From: Pictodentalium vernedei
Lineage: Eukaryota; Mollusca; Scaphopoda; Dentaliida; Dentaliidae
Direction of reading: 5' to 3'
Assembly: GCA_031216915.1 (NCBI GenBank)
Contig: CM062293.1
Location: forward strand, 151,412,285-151,476,284
Length of the DNA: 64,000 nucleotides
In this document: positions 12,311 through 21,068 of the stretch, piece after piece
How the letters are laid out: the number at the start of each line of letters is the position of its first letter
Position numbering within the stretch: position 1 is the stretch's first letter
Notes under the pieces: model-generated
What the model saw: only the letters and a program-made list of their open reading frames with translations
Database searches by the model: none
What the model was told of the DNA's origin: nothing
Position numbers and translations under genes: made by a program

Positions 12311-12528
12311 ACAAAGAATGATGTTGGCACCAATTCCGCTCACTTCCTGACGTCTGTGTATACGCAGAGAGTAAATGTATGGAGGGCCAGATAGGACTTT
12401 TAATTTTTGGTTTTGCAAGCAAATTTGGGGGATGGGGGGGGGGGGGGGGGTCAAAATTTGTGTTTGGCCCTTGATAACTTTGAGTTAGCACCAGCTAGTG
12501 TGGGCCATTGGGTTATAGTGTAAAAATA
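12311..12528. repeat. B1 inverted terminal repeat, element 5' side
   Basis: Reverse complement of the window start, continuing to the outer end TAGTGTAAAAATA. It contains a poly-G tract (about 12434-12450) and a decayed version of the GCATGCGC palindrome. Confidence 0.85.
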
Positions 12529-12531
12529 CAG

Positions 12532-12780
12532 TATTCCCAGACAACTGGAGATTTTTATGCATTTTTGCTGCTGTCTGACAGTCTACATCCTGTGGCTTTG
12601 CAGTTTTTTCTAGGCAAATCCTGGCTACCAATATATGCAGCCAAGACTTGCCTACAAACTACTGCCAAGGTACATAGAAAGTATCTTGAAAGCTTACCGA
12701 AAGACAGCATGTTGGGGCACCTGTTTTGTTGCAAAGAAAAGTTACCAAAGTTGGAATTAGATCATTAAGGGTTGAAACAA
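12532..12780 (+). repeat. Dispersed repeat, copy 1 (inverted copy at 39440-39690)
   Basis: ACTGGAGATTTTTATGCAT, CATCCTGTGGCTTTGCAG and GCAGCCAAGA reappear as reverse complements near 39690-39440. Class unknown. Both copies keep a short open frame with LHPVALQ, probably by common descent, not selection. Confidence 0.65.
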
Positions 12781-13016
12781 AAGGTTGTTTATTTAGTACT
12801 AGCATTTCAAAATCTTGTTCCAACGATATATATATAAAACAAGAAAATCAGTAAAACTGATGGATGCTCCCCGACAGTCGATTCCATTAACACGCAGATT
12901 TGTAAAATTGTGGTCCTCCACAATGGGAAATAATTTGGCACATTTCTTTGAATGCAAGGACTGCACCCCTGGTGAAAAGTTAAAAAATTTATAGTAATTT
13001 ATATATTTTTTATACT

Positions 13017-13207
13017 TACCAATGACCCAGACTTAGCTGGTGCTAACTCTAACAAAACCAGGGCCAAACACAAATTTTGCCCCCCCAATCCCCAAAATTT
13101 GCATCCAAAACAAAAAATAATCATGTCCTAAAGGACCTCCATACTACGCCTCTACTGCGCATGCGCAGTGACGCAGACGTCCCGAAATTGGCGCCAATTA
13201 TCATTCT
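13017..13207. repeat. A1 inverted terminal repeat, element 3' side
   Basis: 191 bp, almost identical to the reverse complement of 19906-20095. The only differences noted are the length of a C run and a few bases near 13120. It contains TGCGCATGCGCA (13156-13167), a GGCGCC palindrome and a C-rich tract. Confidence 0.93.
13156..13167. promoter_or_regulatory. NRF-1-like palindrome TGCGCATGCGCA in ITR
   Basis: An exact match to the NRF-1 recognition palindrome, also present at 19946-19957 in the opposite ITR and in both ITRs of A2. DIRS terminal repeats are known to carry promoter activity; binding here is inferred. Confidence 0.55.
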
Positions 13208-13283
13208 TACTGGCAGTGCCTGGTCAGCGCTATGTACTCAGCGGGGAGGCAAGAGTTCCCAACTCCAGGGAGGGCCATCCCCG

Positions 13284-13371
13284 TCTGGGTCATTGGTAAG
13301 TATAAAAAATATATAAATTACTATAAATTTTTTAACATTTTTATACTGTACCAATGACCCAGACTTAGCTG
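13284..13371. repeat. A1 internal complementary region (ICR)
   Basis: Bases 13284-13336 are the exact reverse complement of 12979-13031, the element 3' end. Bases 13337-13371 are the exact reverse complement of 20073-20107, the element 5' end. The two outer ends are thus fused head to tail in one internal segment, as expected for the template that joins DIRS ends into a circle. Confidence 0.95.
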
Positions 13372-13975
13372 AATAGTAAACAGGCTGGAGGGCCTAGGAC
13401 ATAGAGGAAAATCCAATAAGCTCAACTATATAGAAAAGAGGTAACCCCTTAAGGAGAAAAGGAGTATTAGGCTTTACATGTATCTTTCTTATTTAATATT
13501 AAATTAGAAAGATACACTACCCTTAATAATTGAGCACAATAACATTCATGTTCTCTATTAACATCCAGTATAACCCTTATACTAATCATTTTTAAAGCAA
13601 GCCAATAAATAAAGTAGTCCAGAGAATTGAGACTCTTTATAGTCATTTAAAAGTGTCCGAGTATTGTATATTAAAGCCCATTTGACACTTGACATATACA
13701 AATGCTTCACACCGAGCTACACTTTAAAAATAAGACATGAATGAATTTTAACATTAATATTACACTTTAAAACCATCCCGGAAGCGACTCAGAAATACTG
13801 ACCTGGAGGAGGCATTCCCTTGCTTTTCACTATAAAGCAGGTGACCTAAGGGAACACCACCCCCCCCCCCCCCCCCCCTTCCCCTTGCCCTGGGTCAAAT
13901 AGCCCAGAGCGAAGAGGGCAGCCGGACGGAGTCACTGCCGGAACAGAAAGCCTGCATAACTATAGTTGCAACTGT
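13372..13975. other. A1 3' untranslated segment
   Basis: Non-coding between the recombinase stop and the ICR. It contains a run of about 21 C (13857-13878). It matches A2 45079-45683 closely. No other feature. Confidence 0.75.
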
Positions 13976-16858
13976 TTAGTGGACGACATTCTGAGCAACA
14001 GATAACGGACCTAAACAATGCAGGTCTCCAGAAATGGACTCAATATTTCTGAGATAAAAATTCGTAAATGTGGATGGCTGAGACCAATAAGCAGCCTTCA
14101 TTAAATCTGTAATAGCAACACTATTAGCATAAGCCCAGGAAGTAGAAAGAGCTCTTACTTCATGAGCAGAAATCTTAAGCACAGACTGCTGAGAAGAAGA
14201 TAAATCTTCATAAGCAGTACGGATAGTTAATTGAATCCATCTAGCAATAGAATGGACCGAAATGTCCTTTCTATTAGGCATCAAAGACAGAAAGAAATGT
14301 TTCCGTCCCTTTCTGATAAACTGAAATCTCTGTTTATAGATACGTAACGCTCTAACAGGACAGAGTAAAGGCCTACGCCCGTCTGAAGATGGAAGAGCCT
14401 TAATAACAATAGGTTCCGGATATTTATTAGGAGCCTGATTCTTAGCTAAAAAACCCACATTAGTAGTGAAGGTGATAGTGTTCCCAACACTACGATAATG
14501 AGAATCATCCACCGACAGTGCATGAAGCTCACTGACTCTTCTAGCAGAAGAGAAAGCTAAGAGAAAAGCTGTCTTATAAGATAAGAATTTGAAATCTACT
14601 GTCCCAAGAGGTTCAAAAGGCTTTTCCTTCAATTTAAGAAGAACCCAAGCTAAATTCCACTTAGGAATTAATCTAAGAGTTCTGGGTCTATTTATCGAAA
14701 AGTTTCTAACCAACTTAGATAAAGAGACATTAGATCCAATTTGTAAACTATCATGATGTGCATAGGTATCAGATAACATAGATCTATAACCCTTCATAGT
14801 AACAGGCTGCAGTTTGATTTCGTCAAACAAGTATACTAGAAAGTTTGCAATGTCTGGTATAGAGGGATCGAATATATCTACAGAATGATCCCTACACCAA
14901 CGACGAAAAACCTTCCACTTAGCCGCATAGTTTAGCGAAGAGGAGGTCCTCCTACAGTTAGAAATCGCGTCCACTGCTCGTCCTGTAAAGTGCTTGCCAT
15001 GCAAGAAGGACCGCACAACGGAAAAACGTGAAGGTTGAGACCTTGCGGGTTGTGATGGAGTTGGCGCGATTTCCCCTGTGAAAGAAGATCCTCCCGTGGA
15101 GGAAGCTTTCGCGGTAGGTCCCACAACAGACACCTGAGTAGATTTATCCACGGTCTCTGTGGCGACAGAGATGCTACCAACAGAATCTTGCATTGAGATT
15201 GTTTTATCTTTAGCAATACTTGTTGAATTAACGGCGCTGGAGGATACGCATATCCTATCATTCCGTCCCAAGGGATTGACAGAGCGTCTACTGCAAATGC
15301 TCTTGGATCCGGACACGGAGACACATACGTCTGCAACTGATTGTTGAGATGTGTCGCAAATAAGTCTATCATTGGCCGTTCCCATTGGTAGCAAATCTGA
15401 TTGAATACTTGTTTGTTGAGAGTCCACTCCGACGGCAACAAGCGACCCTTTCGTGAAAGGGAGTCTGCTAGCACATTCAGACGACCCGGTATGTGACGGA
15501 CCGAAAGAAGAACGTGATGTTCTAGCACAAACAGAAGGATTCTTTCCGTTAGATTGAACAACGGAACTGAATGAGTGCCTCCCTGATTCCGTATATACGC
15601 CACTACTGTCGTATTGTCGGATAGGATTTGGACATGAGCATCGTGAATAATGTCCATCCAGTGACGTAACGCAAGCCAAATTGACATCATTTCCTTGATG
15701 TTTATGTGCTTGCACAGGAATTGCGGATCCCAAAGACCCCGGCATCTCGAATCCGTTGGGATTAATGATGCACCCCAACCTGTTTGACTGGCATCCGTCA
15801 TAATGGTAAAACTCGGATCCGGCAACTGCAGCGGAACTCCCTGAGTTAACCACTGAATGTTTGCCCAAGTCTGAATCTCTTGTTACACTTGATCTGACAA
15901 GAGAACGTCTACATCGAGCGAATGAATTTTCACACTCTAATTCTGAGTCAAGAAAATTTGAAGAGGACGTGTGCGTAACCGCCCCATCGGAATGAGATCC
16001 GCGGCGGCTCCGCACAGACCTATCAGTCTCATAAATTCTCTCGCCGTGACTTTGTCTGCGTGCAGACAATAGCGGGCGTAACAACTGACTAATTTCGCTC
16101 TGGTTAACGGCAGACGAACGACATTGTTGTGCATCTCGAAGCTCATTCCCAGATGAGTGAATGACTTGGACGGCACCAGATCCGACTTCTTTACTATAAA
16201 ACCGAGACGTCGGAGCAATAGAAGAAGATTCTGAACATCGTTCTGAAGCGTTATCTCGTTGCCGTACCTCTGAAGAATGTCGTCCAGGTAGGCCGACGTT
16301 ACCGCAGACGAATGAGCTCGGAAGTAGATCATTACCGAGTTCATTACCCGAGTGAAAGCCCAGGGTGCTAGATTCAATCCGAAGCACATCGCCCGGAATT
16401 GATACACCACTCCTAGGACTGCGAAGCGTAGATACTTTCGGAATGTCGGATGTACCATGACGTGAAAGTACGCATCTTTGAGATCTATGCTCGTTGCATA
16501 ATCGTTCACCCGAATACTCGCTCTGACCGATCGAATCGTCTCCATATAAAACTTCGGAGCGACGATCAGCTTGTTTATCCAGCTCAAATCTATGACTGGA
16601 CGGAACGAGCCGTCTGGTTTCGGAACCAGAAACAGATGGCTGTAGAATCCCGGAGATTCCTGGTTTTCTACGACCTCTACCGCGTTCTTCATTAAAAGAG
16701 ACTGCACTTCTGATAACAGAGCGTCTCTTTTCTGCGGATTTGACGGAAGATGAGTCCACTTTGGACTTCGAGTTAATGGAGGCTTTCGTTTGAAGGATAT
16801 CTTTAGACCTTCCGAAATCACTCCTCTCACCCAAGGGTCGTCCGTAATCGACGCCCAT
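13976..16858 (-). CDS. A1 tyrosine recombinase ORF (960 codons, overlaps RT/RNase H)
   Basis: The C-terminal ~330 residues are a DIRS-type tyrosine recombinase that would integrate the circular element DNA in the nucleus. An N-terminal core-binding part (NYAAKWKVFRRW, IANFLVYLFDEIKL) is followed by the catalytic domain with Arg at about 774 (ARRVSELHALS), His 899 and Arg 902 (HEVRAL), Trp 925 and the nucleophile Tyr 935 (FTNFYLRNI). The upstream ~560 codons overlap the RT/RNase H ORF in another frame and have no recognised domain. The whole frame is uninterrupted even though the overlapped pol frame has stops. The first Met is shown, but the real start could be internal. DIRS recombinase ORFs commonly overlap pol. 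A2 has a shorter version because of one stop. Confidence 0.85.
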   Translation of the reverse strand: MGVDYGRPLGERSDFGRSKDILQTKASINSKSKVDSSSVKSAEKRRSVIRSAVSFNEERGRGRRKPGISGILQPSVSGSETRRLVPSSHRFELDKQADRRSEVLYGDDSIGQSEYSGERLCNEHRSQRCVLSRHGTSDIPKVSTLRSPRSGVSIPGDVLRIESSTLGFHSGNELGNDLLPSSFVCGNVGLPGRHSSEVRQRDNASERCSESSSIAPTSRFYSKEVGSGAVQVIHSSGNELRDAQQCRSSAVNQSEISQLLRPLLSARRQSHGERIYETDRSVRSRRGSHSDGAVTHTSSSNFLDSELECENSFARCRRSLVRSSVTRDSDLGKHSVVNSGSSAAVAGSEFYHYDGCQSNRLGCIINPNGFEMPGSLGSAIPVQAHKHQGNDVNLACVTSLDGHYSRCSCPNPIRQYDSSGVYTESGRHSFSSVVQSNGKNPSVCARTSRSSFGPSHTGSSECASRLPFTKGSLVAVGVDSQQTSIQSDLLPMGTANDRLICDTSQQSVADVCVSVSGSKSICSRRSVNPLGRNDRICVSSSAVNSTSIAKDKTISMQDSVGSISVATETVDKSTQVSVVGPTAKASSTGGSSFTGEIAPTPSQPARSQPSRFSVVRSFLHGKHFTGRAVDAISNCRRTSSSLNYAAKWKVFRRWCRDHSVDIFDPSIPDIANFLVYLFDEIKLQPVTMKGYRSMLSDTYAHHDSLQIGSNVSLSKLVRNFSINRPRTLRLIPKWNLAWVLLKLKEKPFEPLGTVDFKFLSYKTAFLLAFSSARRVSELHALSVDDSHYRSVGNTITFTTNVGFLAKNQAPNKYPEPIVIKALPSSDGRRPLLCPVRALRIYKQRFQFIRKGRKHFFLSLMPNRKDISVHSIARWIQLTIRTAYEDLSSSQQSVLKISAHEVRALSTSWAYANSVAITDLMKAAYWSQPSTFTNFYLRNIESISGDLHCLGPLSVAQNVVH

Positions 16859-17241
16859 TCTTGTGAAAAGCTCGACAACCTTCCGCCAACCGGAACGCGA
16901 TAGAGGTTTAAGCCATCACCTCCTGGACCTGCGAGGCCTGCGGTAGGAGAAACCACGTCTTCCACGGCCCGCACCTCGCCCCGTCGACCTCGGGGCGTCC
17001 GACCGATTGTCCCGGCCTGAAGGACGTCCCGAACGAGAGTCGCTATCCTGACGGTCTCTCGAATAAGACCAAGAGGACGCACCGGAACCTCTATAGGAAC
17101 CTCTCTTGGGCGCATTAGACCCAGAAGTGCCTGTCTTATTCGTGTCTGCTGTATCCGACTTCTTAGGAGCAGATTTGAACAACAGAGAATCCTTAGCTTT
17201 CTTTGTAATTTTATCATAAATAGCGGAAAGCTTGCCGTCAA
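14932..17241 (-). pseudogene. A1 reverse transcriptase-RNase H-methyltransferase-like ORF with two stops
   Basis: The RT domain has catalytic Asp in SIDLKDAYFHV (about residues 253-256) and YLDDIL (318-321), with FLVPKPDGSFRPVIDLS before it. RNase H follows in the second open part (15825 onward): MTDASQTGWGA, INIKEMMS, QILSDNTTVV and LNVLADSLSRKG supply the metal-binding acidic residues. A C-terminal DIRS-specific segment has PMIDLFATHLN and SPCPDPRAFAVDALS. Two nonsense changes separate the halves: a Trp codon to TAG at about 15934-15936 and a Lys codon to TAA near 15885, both intact in A2. Its start overlaps the gag end in another frame, suggesting frameshift or internal initiation. RT would need to be supplied by another copy. 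Confidence 0.88.
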
Positions 17242-19018
17242 AGAGAAGTTCTCCTGAGACCGAAGCGACTCTAAGAGAGTTCTTCACCTTAGAATCCACT
17301 AGTGTGGATGTAGCTAGGGCTGCGTCACGTCTAACCAACTCCAGATTTGCCACTGAAAGGGCGGAGTTACACGTGGAATAAGCTACTGCCCTTGAAAGAA
17401 GTCTTAAAGAGGATTGTATATCCTGAAACTCTTTCCCCTGAAGGCGCAGTGATAACGCCTTAGTAAGGTGATCTGCGTAAGATAAGGCATCTAAATTGGC
17501 TCTGTTAGACGCAATAGCTGTTTCCAACACCGCGGTTGGAATAGAAGCTGACGACGGTAATGATAGCTCTAAGTCTTCCGCCTCGTCGTCCATACACAGA
17601 GGAACTCTCGGTATACCCTGTCCTGCCGTATCGAATTTATTCCTTGCATTAATGAAAGGCAGGTTAAGAGTATTAGCGGACAAGAAACCTGCTTTCCCCG
17701 TCCTGGAAGCAAGTTTAAATATAGTGTCGTTCAATAATTCAAATGTTCTTGCAACATTATTGGACTGCGACGGAAACTCGGGTGCGATGTCCCTGAACCG
17801 CTCAAAAAATTCAGAGTCCAATGACGCTATAATTCTCTTGTCCGGAACCGCAGCAGTCTGGCCCAACGGAACAACTTGAGGGAGAAAGTGCCGGATGAAG
17901 TCCACAGCAGCTTTATGTTGTTCCGAAAGGGATAGCTCCAAGTCATCCGTATCCCTTTCACCATCCGGTCGGACCTCATGATGTTCCCGGTCGTCCGCCC
18001 TCGATGCTTCGGCGGAGCGTACCGACCCAGCGCCGTCGGATAATTCTCGATCCGACACCGTTTCTGCCGGCTGCTGGGATGCTGCGATAAGCTGTGCTAT
18101 CTGCACAAGAATGTCCGGCGTCAAGACCTGCGGAAGCACAGTCTTTCGCTGCTTCGCCGAGGGCAGCTCCGCATCAGATGGCTCCCGCATACTTTTCCTA
18201 TGCGAACGTCCGGAGTCCATCGGTCTCGAATCCCTGGCTGCCGGATGGTGTGACCTGGTCGCCGAAGAATCCTTGATCGGCGAAGCTGGTAATATATCGG
18301 CGGTCACGCAGCCAAGGTGCGGTCGTGTGCGCTGACGAGAAGAGGAAGCCTTAACAGTCTCTGCGGACTGCTTATACAACGGAGCGTCCCGAGCGACGGA
18401 CGTATGCTCTGCTAAAGACACATTTTGTACCACAAAATCTGGTCCCAGATGTTGTTGTACGAGAGAGGGGCCTCTCTCGCTCGCGGCCCGGCTGGACCTG
18501 GACGAGCTAGGAACCGGACTCAAAGGCTTCCTCCGTTCTCGCTTACTATCCGCCGTCACTGGGTGTGCATCTATTATGTTTATAGTGCTCGCATCACCCA
18601 AAATTTCCTCCTGGACCACATCGGACGAACCCGGCTGCCGAACCATTCGGTGAATGGACGCTACACCGGGCGAGCTAGCGGACGACATTTGTCTAATCTC
18701 CATGAGCACTTTTGCCGCTAGCTCTGAATTCATTTGTGACGATGGACGCACACTTGTAGAAGATAACATGGAAACATCACCCTGTTCTGGTTCCTCTGAA
18801 ATAGAAACTGAGAGAGTAGAGTGACCTTGCGGAGAAAGAGCCGGCATAGCCCTTTCTCCAGAAACAACATATCGTGACACACGTTTCCAATGTTTCTCAT
18901 CCCAATATTCACATATAGGACAGGGATTAATGCGAGAACACTGACTACAATTAATACAATGATCATGAAAGTCAGAGAAAGATTTCTTCCTATTACAATT
19001 TGAACAATGTCCCTTCAT
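16916..19018 (-). CDS. A1 gag-like ORF with cysteine-rich N terminus
   Basis: An open frame of 700 codons from the Met at 19018; the frame extends 17 codons further upstream. I prefer 19018 because A2 conserves MKG(H/Y)CSNCNRKK from that point and not the sequence before it. Residues 4-36 have CSNC, HDHCINCSQC and CPIC, a probable zinc-binding module. The middle is Ser/Arg-rich and probably disordered, then comes VQIAQLIAASQQ. A helical block (SNRANLDALSYADHLTKALS, NSALSVANLELVRRD) may be the capsid-like part. The C terminus is Arg/Gly/Ser-rich (GRGAGRGRRGFSYRRP), suitable for nucleic acid binding. The assignment rests on position and conservation among A and B copies. The 3' end overlaps pol. 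Confidence 0.75.
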   Translation of the reverse strand: MKGHCSNCNRKKSFSDFHDHCINCSQCSRINPCPICEYWDEKHWKRVSRYVVSGERAMPALSPQGHSTLSVSISEEPEQGDVSMLSSTSVRPSSQMNSELAAKVLMEIRQMSSASSPGVASIHRMVRQPGSSDVVQEEILGDASTINIIDAHPVTADSKRERRKPLSPVPSSSRSSRAASERGPSLVQQHLGPDFVVQNVSLAEHTSVARDAPLYKQSAETVKASSSRQRTRPHLGCVTADILPASPIKDSSATRSHHPAARDSRPMDSGRSHRKSMREPSDAELPSAKQRKTVLPQVLTPDILVQIAQLIAASQQPAETVSDRELSDGAGSVRSAEASRADDREHHEVRPDGERDTDDLELSLSEQHKAAVDFIRHFLPQVVPLGQTAAVPDKRIIASLDSEFFERFRDIAPEFPSQSNNVARTFELLNDTIFKLASRTGKAGFLSANTLNLPFINARNKFDTAGQGIPRVPLCMDDEAEDLELSLPSSASIPTAVLETAIASNRANLDALSYADHLTKALSLRLQGKEFQDIQSSLRLLSRAVAYSTCNSALSVANLELVRRDAALATSTLVDSKVKNSLRVASVSGELLFDGKLSAIYDKITKKAKDSLLFKSAPKKSDTADTNKTGTSGSNAPKRGSYRGSGASSWSYSRDRQDSDSRSGRPSGRDNRSDAPRSTGRGAGRGRRGFSYRRPRRSRR

Positions 19019-19069
19019 TGTGAAAGAACAACAATAAGTCCTAGTTACTCGCAAAAACCCCTGACACAA

Positions 19070-19905
19070 AGATACATAATAACATGATCCATTAATAAAT
19101 GAAAAAACAATTGAAAATCAAAATAATTTTGAAAAAATATTTTTTCAGCGAAGCCCAAGTTGCTGAAAAGTAACGTTGAGCCCCGATGGATCCGATGGCA
19201 AAGTGTGGTCAAAAATTTTAAATTTATATTAAATAATTAATGAGACACTTACGGATAATATAAATGTATCTTATAGTGAGATAAACTACAGCAAAGGCAA
19301 ACAGCCCCCCTCAAAAAAGGCTGTTGCCAATGTAAACAAACAGTGTAAAAACACCAGAAGACATGACTCCAGGCACTGAAAAAACTGGCCCAGAATCAGT
19401 CATCAAATTACACTCTATCTGATGCAAAACAGAGACTTCCAGGGGAGAATCTGCAGAACATCAGATGGAAGATGCAGAACACAAACGTTATACACCCATG
19501 GGTGAAAACGTAACTATGGGGAAAATAACAGAAAACATTCTGTAACCAAGCAACTCTCCCAGGAAATTTTAGAAATGAAATTTCTCAAAAATATGCCAAA
19601 AGCATGGGAGAATTGCAAGGGGGGGACTTTAGAAGGCTAGGGGAGAGGAAACACTGAATAAGCAGTGCAACAATTAGCAAGAATGACAACAAGAGGCCCA
19701 TGCCTCGAAAATAGGCAACTTAACATAATTTCATCAAAAAATTTTAAGTACAGCCCTGATTATTTTTTGTCACTTCTTTTTCCTCTCCTCCTTCTATCCT
19801 CCTTAGAATCACATTTTCTCCAAAAATTACGTGTCTGGCATCCTTTAAACTGAGATTTACAAGCACAAAGATCAGTGAGATGTTGACTGATGAAGGGCCA
19901 AACAG
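19070..19905. other. A1 5' leader
   Basis: An AT-rich untranslated segment between the gag start and the ITR, matching A2 50434-51323. It includes the phrase TGTTGCCAATGTAAACAAAC. No gene. Confidence 0.7.
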
Positions 19906-20095
19906 AGAATGATAATTGGCGCCAATTTCGGGACGTCTGCGTCACTGCGCATGCGCAGTAGAGGCGTAGTATGGAGGTCCTTTAGGACATGATTTCTTTT
20001 TGTTTTGGATGCAAATTTTGGGGATTGGGGGGCAAAATTTGTGTTTGGCCCTGGTTTTGTTAGAGTTAGCACCAGCTAAGTCTGGGTCATTGGTA
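19906..20095. repeat. A1 inverted terminal repeat, element 5' side
   Basis: 190 bp partner of 13017-13207, with the same private variants (CAGTGACGCAGACGTCCCG in reverse complement). Contains the NRF-1-like palindrome at 19946-19957. Transcription of the element on the minus strand would start from here or just downstream. Confidence 0.93.
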
Positions 20096-20680
20096 CAGTA
20101 TAAAAATATAGGTGGGCAACCTTTTTATATCATGTACAGGAGTGGCCTGTCACAAGGATTGCTTATACCAAATATCATTAAAATCCATCCACTCACTGCT
20201 GAGATATCACTGCGGATGGACAGACAAATGAACAGATGGATGGACGTATGTACAGATGGATGGACGGATGGATGGAGACAGATTGATGGACAGATGGACA
20301 TATGGATGGACAAAGCAGCCTTTTTTATAGCAAAATTCTGAAGCGGTTTGTCACAAGGATCTCTCAAACCAAATTTCATTGAAATCCATCCCACTGGTAA
20401 AATATTGCTGCATAAGGAAAAAGATCTTGGAAAATTGACAAAGCAAGGACCATAACTCTGATGACAAATATGCAGGCAATTTTTTATAAAAAACGCAGGA
20501 GCGGCTTGTCACAAGGATCCCTCATACCAAATTTCATTGAAATCCATCCACTCACTGCCAAGATATCACTACAGAGGGACGAATGGACTGATGGATGGAC
20601 AGACAGATGGCCGGATGAATGGATGGAGATAAAGCACAGACAATAAATATGCTTCCCTGAAATTTTTTCGGGGAGCATAA

Positions 20681-21021
20681 AAATGATCAAAATATAGTTC
20701 AGAGACAACTCGTGCATCTACATGAAAAAAATTTTTTTTATAGAAAAGAAAGAGTCCATAAAGACCACAACTTGTCTGAAATTTGCCCAAATTGATCCTA
20801 ATCTACATGCAAAAAGCACTTGATCCCTGTTGTTGACATTTGATTAACCACACTTTCTCATAAAGTTTATGGAAAATAGTGAAATAGCACTTACAACTTG
20901 GTACATTACAAGCCAAATATTAGAAAAATCCCCAAATTTATGGAAGCTTTAACCACCAAGTTATACTTTATGAGTTTAAATTATGACTGTAAAAAACACT
21001 TCTTAAACCTTTATCTAACAA
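20681..21021. other. AT-rich spacer between E4 and DIRS C
   Basis: No gene, repeat end or motif recognised. Confidence 0.5.
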
Positions 21022-21068
21022 GAAAATATAAATTTTATAGTAAATTTACTTTCTTATTATACCTACTG

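Larger units (their letters stand above)
1..12528 (-). mobile_element. DIRS-type retrotransposon B1 (left edge off window), split by nested HINEs
   Basis: The window opens inside one inverted terminal repeat, and the matching repeat closes at 12311-12528. Between them, on the minus strand, are an ICR (199-284), a region without recombinase, RNase H, RT and gag remnants, and a leader. Without the HINE insertion at 683-6428 the element is about 6.8 kb, close to the 7.1 kb of A1. Reading frames are broken throughout, so this is a dead copy. It aligns along its length with B2 (57465-63367), including the sequence that replaces the tyrosine recombinase. DIRS elements reverse transcribe to circular DNA and integrate by a tyrosine recombinase, without long target duplications. 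Confidence 0.85.
12979..20107 (-). mobile_element. DIRS-type retrotransposon A1, nearly complete
   Basis: A 7.1 kb element bounded by inverted terminal repeats with an ICR near the 3' side. Reading on the minus strand: leader, gag-like ORF, RT/RNase H/methyltransferase-like ORF with two stop codons, tyrosine recombinase ORF, 3' region, ICR, terminal repeat. The order and the ICR are diagnostic of the DIRS order. It is inserted within E4, and no long target duplication flanks it, as expected for integration by tyrosine recombinase. Two of the three ORFs are open, so it is relatively young, but it is defective in pol. Confidence 0.92.
12839..20680 (+). mobile_element. HINE/Helentron-like element E4, split by DIRS A1
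   Basis: The 5' part (12839-12978) begins ACAAGAAAATCAG and has GGATGCTCCCCGAC. The 3' part (20108-20680) ends TCGGGGAGCATAA. GCTCCCC and GGGGAGC are the inverted pair, and CTTCCC...GGGGAG makes the 3' hairpin. GGATGGAC-type microsatellites lie at about 20215-20310 and 20570-20635. About 7.1 kb of A1 separates the two parts. Confidence 0.72.
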
